From Auanema rhodensis (lineage: Eukaryota > Nematoda > Chromadorea > Rhabditida > Rhabditidae), in assembly GCA_964057225.1 (NCBI GenBank), contig OZ059894.1, positions 17,018,476 to 17,082,475 on the forward strand: a stretch of DNA of 64,000 nucleotides. Reading direction: 5' to 3'. Within the stretch, counting starts at the first letter, position 1. Every line of letters starts with the position of its first letter. Made by a program: the position numbers and the translations under genes. The notes under the pieces are model-generated. The model ran no database searches. It was not told where the DNA came from and saw only the letters and a list, made by a program, of their open reading frames with translations. Below are positions 12,733 through 54,518 of the stretch, piece by piece.

Positions 12733-13279
12733 TTATCCATGCCTTGTCACGAACCTTGTATAATTTTCTTTCATCTGATAACCGTCTACTGGACCACTAA
12801 CTCTAACATAAACACGTAGACTAGAAAATATATCCTCAAAGAAGGATCGAACATCGTCGACTGGCTAGAACAAGGAAGGACATTTATTCTCTATATTAAC
12901 CTGCTTAGATGGATATCGGAAAATATCCAATTCATCTACAACATACATATGTTTAGAGTTGCCATTTTGACCCCACTCTATTTCTCTTCCCTAACAATAT
13001 TCGAATGTTTTCCTTCCAAACATTAGAATTTAATTACATTTTCAAATAAATATATAAGTATTCATTTCTGAAAATCTTTATCTCATTTTATGTTTCTTAC
13101 TTACTGTTTTTATCTTTTCTTTTAACATTCTTCGGATTTATTGTTTGACTTTGCGATTCTGAACACTTTAATAGTATTTCATAAGTTTTGTCGGATATAT
13201 CCTATCCTTTTACCTTCCGTTAACCTGATAACGAGAAGTAAAACGATTGAAAAATGCTTACTTTTGCTTTTACATTCAT
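12733..13279 (-). CDS. Small unrecognised beta-rich protein, about 91 aa
   Basis: The last two exons are convincing: complement(12901..12985 or 12990), ending YPSKQ, and complement(12733..12864), starting PVDDVRSFFEDIF and ending TRHG then TAA. They are joined in phase 0 across a 36-base GT-AG intron. The 5' part is tentative: complement(13262..13279) MNVKAK, complement(13214..13224), complement(13038..13067). With these the total is 276 bases in frame. The predicted chain has alternating hydrophobic residues (EYLYIYLKIEIEW, LRVYVRVSG), suggesting a compact beta fold. There is no signal peptide, cysteine pattern or known motif, and no function is assigned. The start codon would lie only 99 bases from that of the divergent P450 gene, so the two may share a promoter. 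Confidence 0.5.
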
Positions 13280-13378
13280 TTCTTCAATCTGTTAGAACAT
13301 CAGATTCTTGAATATTATATTATTCTTGTTCAATTTAAATTAATTAAGCTTTACTACAATACATATTGCTTCTTATAC

Positions 13379-15854
13379 ATGGGTCTTGTTGGTGTTGCAC
13401 TCTTTGTAGGAGTGGCAACATGGATATGTCACTTCCTATATACAAAAGTTAGTTAATTTATAGTACTTTTATTGAATTAACCTCCGTTATTTCACTTAAG
13501 TCCTCATTTTTCTCAGGCCAAATATATATATGACCGTTTATCGACCATGCAGGGTCCTGCTGCATTACCTGGAATTGGAAATCTTCTTCAATTCCATTTT
13601 AAACCTGAAGGTAACAGAACTAGTTTCATAGTTTATGAAAGAAAAAAAAAACAAAAAAAAAACTGAAATTTTAGAATTTTTCGAGCAAGCTCAAGGTATC
13701 GCTTACATGTTAAGAAGAGGAAATGAGCGTACTTGTCGTGTATGGTTAGGAGGTAGATTGAAATAAAATATTTCTAATAGATCACTTATATATTAAGGTC
13801 TTCCATTTGTTTTATTATATGGTCCTGATGAAATGGAAGCTGTTTTAGGAAGTCAAAAAATGTTGCATAAACCTGTTCATTATAGCTTTTTATCAGCTTG
13901 GATAGGGGAAGGTCTTTTGATTAGGTATAAACTCTCAAATATTTTACAATGACATTACTATACTTGAAAATCATATATTTTCATCTCGATAATCATTCAT
14001 ATGATTTAAGAAAAAAAAGAATTAATATAAGTTCTTAGTTTGCACTATCTCACCTAGTCTTAAATTTATATTTTAGAACGTATTTACACTATTCTTTATT
14101 TGATAGATTAAATATCATTTCATTAAAAAATATTATATAATGTCAAATATGTTCATAAATATTTAAAATATTAAGTGAACCAAAAAAATGGAGAGGCCGA
14201 AGAAAACTACTCACACCTACTTTCCATTATGATATTTTGAAAGATTTTGTGGAAGTTTATAATCGTCATGGAAATACCTTAGTAAACAAATTCAAAAAAT
14301 TAAGTGAAGAAAATGTCTTTACAGAGATTTTCCATAAAGGTATACATTAGTTTAGATTAGTTTGTATTTAATTGAATTTTAGTTTCATATTGTACGTTGG
14401 ACGTTATATGTGAAGCAGCTTTAGGAGTCTGTATTGATGCTCAGTTGAAACCAGACTCACCGTATCTTGAGTCGGTATTCAGGTAAGAAACAGAAAAAAT
14501 TTAATATTTAAAATAAAAATGTAGGATGAAATATATTCTTCATCAGCGTATGGTTAAACCAATATATTATCCTGAATTTATATTCAATACCCTTGGAGCT
14601 GGAAAAGAACAAAAGAAACACGTGAAAATTCTACACGACTTTACAGGAAATGTAAGTCCTTTTTGAACTTATTAACTCTCGCTACATACACAACCATTCA
14701 TTTGCTATGATGTTGAAAAAATAAAGTGACGCGATTTTCACGTTATTCATTGCAGGTAATTGCTGCACGCAAAAAAAAGGCTGAAGCAGCTGGAGGTGTT
14801 CAAAAACTTCTCGAACAAGAAACAGCTGAAGGTTTGCAGGTTGTTTCATGTTTTTCTGTTTCAGTTCAATACTTTAGGAAGGCGAAGAATGGCTTTCCTT
14901 GACTTAATGCTTGATATGAATGCTAAGGGTGATCTAGATATGGAAGGAATTCAAGAAGAAGTTGATACTTTCACGTTTGAGGTTCACCCAACATTATTCA
15001 ACACCATTTTCAAGTATTCTATTGTTTTAAAGGGACACGATACAACTTCAGCAGCAATGAACTGGTTTTTGCATTTGATGGGAACAAACCCTGAAATTCA
15101 AGCCAACGTGCATCGTGAAATAGATGAAGTTATTAATCACATCCTATTTAAATCAAGCACATAATTATTCAGGTGATTGGAGAATTCGATCGTCCCATCA
15201 CTTACGAAGATCTTGGGCGCTTCAAGTATTTGGAGGCTTGCATCAAAGAAACGCTTCGACTGTATCCGTCTGTACCAATAATCGCAAGACAATGCGTTGA
15301 AGATCTCCAAATAAGTTTGTGTTTATCCCATCTCGCTATTATTTAGTTAGCACGAACGCTTGAAAGAGACAGAATACAATATATCCAAACGATATATAAA
15401 TTCTTTATTTTTAGAAGATCATATTTTACCTGCTGGTACTGCTGTAGTGATTGTTCCTTCCATGGTTCATAGGGATCCCAGATACTGGGATGATCCAGAG
15501 GTTTTAAATATATTTATATTATTTTTAGGCATTTCTTTCAGGCATTCCGACCGGAACGCTTTATAGATAATGATTTAAAGCATCCATATGCCTATATTCC
15601 GTTTTCAGCAGGAAGTAGAAACTGTATAGGTTCATTAAAAGTATTGCAAGCAAGCAAACAATAATTCAATTGTAGGACAACGATTTGCCATTATGGAAGA
15701 GAAGTGTATATTGGCATTGATAATGAAAAACTTACGAGTCGAATCCAAACTTCGTACCCATAAAATGAGAGTTGCAGCGGAATTAATTATTCGCCCATTA
15801 CACGGTAATCATATCAAATTCCATACAAGGCAATACGGAGAATATGCCGCATAA
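13379..15854 (+). CDS. Cytochrome P450, CYP4-type, 509 aa
   Basis: Fourteen exons: 13379-13447, 13517-13610, 13675-13752, 13798-13924, 14176-14339, 14383-14482, 14525-14651, 14756-14831, 14878-14981, 15033-15128, 15173-15314, 15415-15500, 15542-15629, 15676-15854 (1530 bases with TAA). An N-terminal membrane anchor ([15 protein letters not shown]) and PGIGNLLQ hinge precede the catalytic domain. Diagnostic motifs are [10 protein letters not shown] in the C-helix region, I-helix GHDTT (about 314-318), ExxR as KETLR (371-374), FRPERF, and the haem loop [10 protein letters not shown] with ligand Cys449. This predicts an ER-bound haem monooxygenase using NADPH-P450 reductase; CYP4 enzymes usually omega-hydroxylate fatty acids or eicosanoids. 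All key residues are intact and the length is normal. The closest nematode groups would be CYP31/32/37, but I do not assign one. Confidence 0.93.
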
Positions 15855-16268
15855 ATGTTCTCAATTCAGTTATTTGCTGGACTTATATTGTATTACACAT
15901 ATTATTTGTATTTACATTTCACATTTTTTATAATACTTTATGTAATATATTAAATATAGATATATTTCCCAGATGAATTTCGATTACGACATCTCAACAA
16001 AATCACCACGTTTTGTTATTGCATTTGATAATTTTAGAGGAACGTGATATGACAAAAAGTGACTCACTTCAAATAGGTAAATAAGATTAACAAGAAAACT
16101 AATCTGGGAATATGATTAAAGGTAATAAAGCTGCTGTACTATTGCTCCGCAATTGGTCCAGAAACAAAATTTGTCAGAAACAAAATAACGTTGTAAATAA
16201 ATATATGAGCAATCAATTTGGGTGGCTGAAAATCACAGAAATTGAAGTTTAAGTATTCAAAATAGAGC
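15855..16268. other. Short convergent intergenic spacer
   Basis: 3' flanks of the plus-strand P450 gene and of the minus-strand GCK-III kinase gene. No further gene is visible. Confidence 0.6.
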
Positions 16269-18913
<2,645 letters not shown>

Positions 18914-19703
18914 TTTTATTTAAAACCTCATACACACAAAATAGAACCCCCTACTAAAAGAGAATTATAAATGTTACCGTCTTTCACGACCAAAGAATGG
19001 AATAAAGAAATAAAATAATTTAAAAAATAATCAACGATTTACTAAATTTTTAAAGGAATGAAACATTTGTAGAAAATGAATGGATTCCACAAGCATAACT
19101 CGAAATCTGATAAGTATTCAAAAACAGAAAAGAAGATCATAAATGTAAATATATTTTTGCTTTAATGAAAAAATGTAAATATCAAATTCTTTAGATTAGA
19201 AAAAGAAATAAATATTATGATTGAAAATGAGTGTGTCAGTACAGCCCTGTTCAATGCGGCCGCCGATAGTCATCAATCGATATTCAAACATTCCAACTAA
19301 GGGTGCGCAAGACTACGACAGCAGAATGTTTTGAGGTTCAAACGACATGAAAGCTATTTGCTGAACTTTCTAAACGCTTATTCGCCCACTTATATACGAA
19401 AGTTTGTTAAAATATTCAAATACACAAAATACTCAATCATATGTTTTTTTAATGACAGTAAGTCAGATACAAAAAAAAGAATAGTAAGACCTGCCTTTGC
19501 AAACTTGAACATTATGATTGTTGTAGCATATAATCCATATAAGATGGGATGAGAGGAAGGCGCGAAACACAACTAAAGACACGTGAAATGCTATAGTAAA
19601 TAGAGGAACGCGAAGTCAAGAGAAGCAATATAGATCTTCAACAGATGCTTCGGACAACGTAGACAGATAACTCAACCAATCACCTTATTCCTTCTCTCAT
19701 TTA

Positions 19704-20372
19704 TTAAAATTTTAAGCACTCTTTCTGACTATATCTATTCAAACTAACCGTAGAATTAGAAATGACAATCGGAGAATTTGTTGTTTTTTTCAAGTTGACA
19801 GTAACAGTTGCAGATGGCGATTTGGATGAAGGATGAATTATTGTTTCTTTTTCTTCCGTTTCATGATCAGTCAATTCATAAGAAGAGGGTGCTGTAGCTA
19901 GACTTTTAAGTCCAGCACCATAATTAATAGGCAGATTAGTACGCATAAAATGATGATAGGGAATATAAGAATCATCTTGATCAGGTGAATATGTATTAGC
20001 AGTTTGAAGAACAAACTGATCTTTGCCTATAACGGGCATTTTAGGAATACTCAAACAGTCTGTAGTATACACACTGCGAGGTGCTGCGATTGGGACAGAT
20101 GGAGTGTTCGGTAGATTAGTAGAATTAAAATTAGCGTTTGATTCACAGCTTACAAGTGACGTACTTTGTGAATAAACTCCGGATGATTCTGCGGAAGGGT
20201 TGACTCTGGGTGGGGTCTCACCAATAAGGGTTCCGCTCTCTGCATTAATGTTTTGATTACAGGTCGGACGAGGTTTCAATTGCATAGGGCGATGCTGATC
20301 AAATCGCTCAATTGCTTTTTGTACACTTGTTTTTCTACATATTGTGTCAGTATAACGATCATCAGATATCAT
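19704..20372 (-). CDS. gck-1: Disordered 208-222 aa N-terminal exon, probably a long isoform of the GCK-III kinase
   Basis: A single long open exon (ATG at 20372) preceded by a TTTTCAG acceptor. It reads MISDDRYTDTICRKTS and continues Ser/Thr/Pro/Asn-rich without known domains to a TAA at 19704-19706. Within it a good donor (ACG|GTTAGTTTG, exon end 19749) falls exactly in phase 0 after 208 codons. The kinase exon beginning KLDPEQ is also phase 0, so splicing across 18855-19748 would give a roughly 750-aa kinase. Without that splice it is a 222-aa protein with no relatives I recognise. The short first exon MIAFNK (18896-18913) would then be an alternative start inside the intron. A 45-base non-coding exon (21016-21060) may precede it. 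Confidence 0.6.
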   Translation of the reverse strand: MISDDRYTDTICRKTSVQKAIERFDQHRPMQLKPRPTCNQNINAESGTLIGETPPRVNPSAESSGVYSQSTSLVSCESNANFNSTNLPNTPSVPIAAPRSVYTTDCLSIPKMPVIGKDQFVLQTANTYSPDQDDSYIPYHHFMRTNLPINYGAGLKSLATAPSSYELTDHETEEKETIIHPSSKSPSATVTVNLKKTTNSPIVISNSTVSLNRYSQKECLKF

Positions 20373-21015
20373 TCTGAAAACAGCAATACAGAGCTAAAAT
20401 AGTTAGAAGATAGCATATATGCCTATGATTCATATTATGAACTTGAATATTATACAAAAATTATGTGGATACTATATTGATCGGAAGAAACGCTTTGAAC
20501 AAAGAGATAACGATAAGCATACTCATATGAGCAGAAATGGCAAAGAGAGTGTACATAAAAAAGAAATGCCTTTTTCTTAAGAAACTAAAATATTGATAAT
20601 CGTTGAAGAACTTAAAGAAAACTGTGAGGAAACACGTCAACTTGCATCAAGAAAGACTAAAAAATGATTTGGTTAAGTGCGATATTCGCAAAACCTGATG
20701 AATTAAAAGTTGAGAGCAAGTTCAAAACATAGTAACAAAATAAAACTTGTTGCAATAGACAATCTAGTTGAGTGACCGTATCTTGTTGCTCTGTAGTAAC
20801 AATAGTAAGCAGAAAAGTAAACAACTACGATTATTCTAACCAGCACGTCTTCAGGTTATATGCCGGCTAATTTCTCATTCGACCGTCAAAAATCTACCCC
20901 ATGCAAATGTTTGTCAATTATAAAGAAAAGTTAGCAGAAAATCCGAAAATCAACCTCTAATAATCTATCAACCATTTTCTCTCGCACAATCCTAAAAACC
21001 AAAAACAAAACTCAC

Positions 21016-21060
21016 TGAGCATCCTTCCATCATGAACGCAGAATATGGTTACGGAGCTTC
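21016..21060 (-). other. Candidate 5' UTR exon
   Basis: Flanked on the minus strand by a TATTTTTAG acceptor and a GTGAGTTTTG donor. It contains ATGATG, but that frame meets a stop in the next exon, so it would be untranslated or a short upstream ORF preceding the start at 20372. Confidence 0.4.
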
Positions 21061-21614
21061 CTAAAAATAGTAATATTTATAAAAAGTAGTAAAGCTAAGC
21101 AAAATTAAAATAAAGAGAATTATATACTTATGACGTCCTTATAATTGTTTATCAAATAACGATGAAAAGAGCAGGCACTCGAGATATAATACCCCAAGGT
21201 CAATTGAATTGAAAAAGTTGAGGAAGATCGCTCAATTTAAACGTTAAAAGAGCTCTCCAATCAATTTAGCAATTTTTTTCGTACTTGCAAGAGTTTCGCG
21301 TTTTTAGATTTATGTAAATGACTTTTTCATTCTACGTCAAAATGAGTCACGTAAAAAGCGCGCCAACTCATTTTTGAACTCTTTCCCTTTTAAATTAAAT
21401 TAAAATTGAGATTGAAACAATCTTTGACGATATTTAAATGAAGCTTCGATCACTTTTACAAAAATACCTTAAACCGCTGAGAATGTGCGCAACCAAGTCA
21501 TTGTTTCCAGTAAACAGAATGCGACATGAGGGATTACTGTGAAAGAATGCTTCAATCATTCCTTTTCTTGTTTCATACCTTTGAAAACATTCCTATTTTG
21601 AATGTATGTAGACC

Positions 21615-24223
21615 ATGTTGTTCACCTATTTTGGGTACACTTATGAGAGTAAGTTAAAATTTATTAATGTATTTTAAACATTTAAATTATTTTCTGCTTT
21701 GTTCTACAGTAATCTGTCGTTCGAATTATTATGAACTAAGTTTAGATCCTTTTGCCGATATTACTGTAACCATGGAAGACGGATTTCCAAAATTACAACC
21801 ACCTTGTTCAACAGAACCAGTAAAACGGTCTGTTCCAGAATTTATGTGAGATGATAATCTTAAATTGTATTTTACTGTTTACTCCTAGAAAAGAGCTGAA
21901 ATGGCTTGTGATCATTCTTCAAGCAATAGTTATAGTCTCAATAGCTCTAATTCTATTCACACTTTTTTTACACCAACCGTTTGTAAGTATTTTTTGATAG
22001 AGCCTATAAAAAATTCTTCGGCCTATTAGACAAAAGCAACACATCCGATTGAAGATGACATCAATATTATGCCTAATGTTACTCCAGATGTTGCATACAC
22101 AGAAACAATAGAAAAGAGTATAGCAGAATTGTTTTCTGGTGAGGAGGAAGAAGATAGTTCAAAAAGTATGATTTTCCTCCTCTTTGCCTTCACATTTTAT
22201 ACAGCGTTTTAAGGCAGAGAGGTAGAATACGACATTGATTTAAATTCTACTGAAGTTGCAGTATATAGCGATGACGTTGATTGTAGCATGCTGGGAAGGC
22301 ATGAATATTATTACTTTTGACATTTAAACGACTCTAATATTAAGATCTATTCTCCTTCGAGGAGGTAATGCCATAGATTCTGCAATTGTAACCACATTTT
22401 GCACGTCGGCAGTTCTTCCACAACGATGCGGATTAGGAGGAGGTTTGATGGCTACCGTTTTAAAAAACGGAATATGCAAAACTGTTATAGCCAGGTAAGC
22501 TATTCTAAAAATAATTATAAACCAAATATTGAAAATCAATTTCACCTTTCCTTTTGAAAGGGAAACCACTGGAATAGCTGCGCAAGCTAGCAACTTTTCA
22601 CGGCGACCAGTCGAAGCGATCGAAGGTCTGTTTGCTTTTTGTTGGGCTTTGAATGACTTCCCAATTTTTTAAGGACCAAAAGCAATTGGAATACCTGGCT
22701 TTCTTAGCGGCTTGTTCACCTTGTACCAGGATTACTCGTCAAAAAAATTGTCTTGGAAGCAACTGCTTTTACCTATCATAGAGATGTGTCGGTAAAGCAA
22801 TATATCTATTTGTTTCCATGAAACTAAAATGCAGACGCGGAATACGAGTCAAAAAAGAACTGGCGAACGATTTGATCGACTTGAAAACAAAAATCTTACT
22901 TGATCCTTTTATGAGGTATTTAATCAATTCAAACCAAGTTGAATTTGGTTTTCTAGGGATACGTTCATTAATAAAGACACGCATGACACTTTGAAAGAAG
23001 GGGATATAATGTATTGCTCAAGTTTAGCCGACACAATGACAGAAATATCAGAGTACGAAGACGAAGGAGACAGCTTTTACAAAGGAGGAACAGTTGGCCA
23101 ACAACTAATAAAAGAACTTCAGGATAAAGGTATTTTATCATTTTTTATTCTATTATTATTTTATAATTTATATGATATATTTATAGGAGGAATTTTAACC
23201 GCTGAGGATTTTGAAGATTATGTTTCGGAAAAGAAAGATGGTTTAACATCAAAAATCAACGAAGATGTATTAATGTGTGGGCCACAGTTCCCATCTGTAT
23301 TTCTAAATATTCAACAAGCTATTCGAGCTTCAAAAGGTCTATTTTTCAAAATTATTACCATTCAAAACAATAATTTCAGAACACCCTGAATATATTCAAG
23401 ATATTATTGGATTATCAAAAAAAGATTCAGAAATCGCAGGAGATTTATTATTTTCTTCTCGTTTAAAAGCCATATCAGAAATACTGCTTCAAGAGAATTC
23501 ATCAAATTCTTTGATAGACAGATTGAAACGAGGTGAACGGAGTCCATCTGTGAGTTTATAACATATTCTCTTTTTAAACTTAAATGAGAACAGTATAAAA
23601 AACTAGTTTAGAAAGACGAGTTTAAAGATGCAGGTACATCAGTCTTAGTAATAGACGAAACAGGTCTAGCTGTCGCTATGAGTAGTTCTATTGGACAAAA
23701 GTAAAACAGAGATTAAATTGTAAAATTTAAAAAAAAAATATTTTTTTCAGATTTGGAAGTAAAATTTATAGTCGATATGGATTTTTTATGAATAATGCCA
23801 TGGCATCTTTCGATCATAATAATTATGAAAGTATAGTAAGACTAGAAGACAGTGAGTTTCAGCAGAATTTTTAATTCATTTAATACTTAGCAAACTTAAA
23901 TCCAAACTAAATTATTGTGATCATAGGACATTCAAATATTCTACAGCCAGGCAAATCACCAAGAAGTTTGTTAAGTCCGATAATTGGATATAACACAAAT
24001 ACAGTATGCCATATAATTTAAAAAAATAAAAAAGATATTAAAACTTTAGAGAAATATTTCATTCATTACCTCTGGAACGGATTTTTCATCTATAGTTCAT
24101 TCCATTGTTTCAATATTTGATAAATCTGTACGAAATTTCAATTCCACAACACCCTTAATCTTCGTGAGAGCTCAAATCGCCGAGTTAATGTTCGGTTTAT
24201 CATCGAACCTAGTTGGATATTGA
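21615..24223 (+). CDS. Type II membrane gamma-glutamyltransferase-like protein, 610 aa
   Basis: Sixteen exons: 21615-21648, 21710-21845, 21889-21982, 22030-22165, 22214-22298, 22345-22494, 22561-22625, 22674-22791, 22835-22915, 22957-23129, 23187-23336, 23380-23549, 23612-23700, 23751-23851, 23927-24003, 24050-24223 (1833 bases, in frame). The intron 22299-22344 starts with GC (AAG|GCATGA). A cytoplasmic tail of about 57 residues precedes one transmembrane segment ([19 protein letters not shown]), then an acidic stem and the GGT ectodomain: [37 protein letters not shown] with the expected nucleophile near Thr473, [17 protein letters not shown]. GGTs cleave gamma-glutamyl bonds of extracellular glutathione. 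Here several substrate-binding residues are replaced (see findings), so activity is doubtful. The C-terminus after SGTDFSS is short but complete. Confidence 0.88.
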
Positions 24224-24651
24224 ATTATATTATTTTTATTTTATATAAAAATGTTTATATGCCATATATAATATTTATTAACTTGTATTATTTCATTATA
24301 TGTAAGTAGTATTAACTATAAATATGATAAATATTTATTAAGCTACATAAGTATATGGAAGAAAAAAACATGTATTACATATTGCATATATTACAAATAG
24401 CTTCAAAAGGTTCATAAGGGAATTCTGTTTTCACATTTTCAAGAACATAAAATTTAGCTATGCTTTTCCCTATGCTACATTCATATAGTTAACGTTGTGT
24501 TTCACTTCATTGTGGCAATGTGAAAAGAGTTCAAGACCTTCAATTAATCTTTACGTTCAATAGACATTTTACCTATAGAGACTTTAAAAAGCTATAGCGA
24601 ACAGCAGGTTTATTCAAACTTATGTCAGAGGTACAAATGCTCCCGTGAGAT
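24224..24651. other. Intergenic spacer
   Basis: AT-rich 3' flank of the GGT-like gene and promoter region of the Ly6-like gene, with no additional gene visible. Confidence 0.5.
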
Positions 24652-25256
24652 ATGCGTCTCAAATTTATTTTATTTTTTCTAATAATTGTATTCGTATTAG
24701 CAGAAGATGATGAATTAGAGGTACAATACTTGATTGAAAAGCAATAATTCACATTTTTATTACAGGAAGGAAATGAATTAGGCGAACAATTTCAATGTAA
24801 TTTCTGCATTCATTCGCGAAAAAAAAAAGATATGTTTGAAGAAGTTAATCAAAATCCGGACTGTATGAACAAGCTGAAATTTGGCTCAAGAACTGACATG
24901 CGACGAATTTGTGCTAGCCGTGAAAAATATTGCATGGTAGAAAAATATATAAATAATGTTTATAAGCACGTTTTATTCTAGTCCACAGTAACAAATTTGA
25001 ATGGATTCTTTGTTCTAGTGGAAAGGGATTGCTCTGAGCAATGTGATGAAGGTATAAAACTAAAATAAAACTTTTCTATGTTTTTCGTTTTTCAGGATGT
25101 GAAGAAAGAGGTTACGGATTATTTTATACTGAATGTACAAGATGTTGTCAATCTACTTTATGTAATGACTGGGATGGAAAACATTATTATATGCCAAATA
25201 GTGAAGCACATGTTATTATATTATGGTTTTTCATGCTTGTATTAATAATTTTTTGA
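24652..25256 (+). CDS. Ly6/uPAR-like three-finger protein, likely GPI-anchored, 156 aa
   Basis: Exons 24652-24720, 24766-24936, 24982-25051, 25096-25256 (471 bases). A signal peptide ([16 protein letters not shown]) leads into an acidic linker and a Cys-rich domain with CNFC, MRRIC, KYCM, DCSEQC, GCEERG and the terminal CCQSTLCN signature of Ly6/three-finger folds. The last 20 residues are hydrophobic ([14 protein letters not shown]), as for GPI attachment or a C-terminal membrane anchor. Nematode Ly6 proteins of this type (for example the ODR-2/HOT group) act at the cell surface, often near receptors or channels; the specific partner cannot be inferred. It lies 428 bases downstream of the GGT-like gene on the same strand, too far for a tight operon. 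Confidence 0.87.
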
Positions 25257-26011
25257 CAAAAGAAGCTATATTTAACTGACAATTATTAATCAGCTTATAT
25301 TAAGAATAATTTTATTTATTATATTTTTATAAATTTCTTGTGGATGGGCTCGGTATAATATTTTTTTAAATCTATACAAAGCTATTTTATTGAGAATAAA
25401 AGTGTCGTAAGTTGATTTTGGAGGACTTAGTGTTCTGAATAAGTCATTAACATATAATATTCGAAGTCCACGTGGCACGTAAATCAAGAAAAATAGTCGA
25501 AAGTAGAACTTCTTATTTCTCTTTGAACGATTGTACGAGTTGGTCGTCTTAAGAAATCGTGTTTAACAGCAAATTTTAATTAAAATGTGACAAATTAAAG
25601 ATTGAGGTATTCATTTGTATTTTAGTTAATAGTTGGTTTTAAATTAACAAATCAAGTTATAAAATAACTTTATACTAAATTCTTTTACTTTTTATATTTG
25701 AAAAATTTGTAGCAAAGCAAATCCAAAAAATGGAAGCAAAGATATAAGGAATATCAACAAAATGCCACCCATATAGTTTTCATTTCGTTGTTCTTTAAAG
25801 AAAGGCTCATATCAAATCAAGTAATAAGGCTTTGTAGAACAAGATAGCTGGCGTCATCTACATGCGCTGTACACATCCTTATCAGGTACATGGAAGAAAA
25901 AGCCCGAAAATCATTGTTTTCATTGCATTCTTAAACATGTCTCTCTTTTCTAATTCTGAAATTATTACATTATATTTCAGTCAAATTGAATTAGTCTAGT
26001 TACCGACAACT
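25257..26011. other. Upstream region of the PKD long isoform
   Basis: No gene. A TTATATTTCAG acceptor at about 25970-25980 lies about 30 bases before the PKD start codon and probably marks the trans-splice site or the start of the first spliced exon. Confidence 0.5.

Positions 26012-54518
<28,507 letters not shown>

Noticed and set aside
18914-19703. Small open frames at 19331-19572 on both strands
   Set aside because: They overlap each other in AT-rich DNA between the two alternative 5' parts of the kinase gene; no splice or family support.
22266-22320. Stop codon after the acidic membrane segment, suggesting a separate 5-exon gene upstream of the GGT domain
   Set aside because: A GC-AG intron at 22299-22344 joins it in frame to the conserved GGT N-terminal motif, so it is the membrane stem of the same protein.
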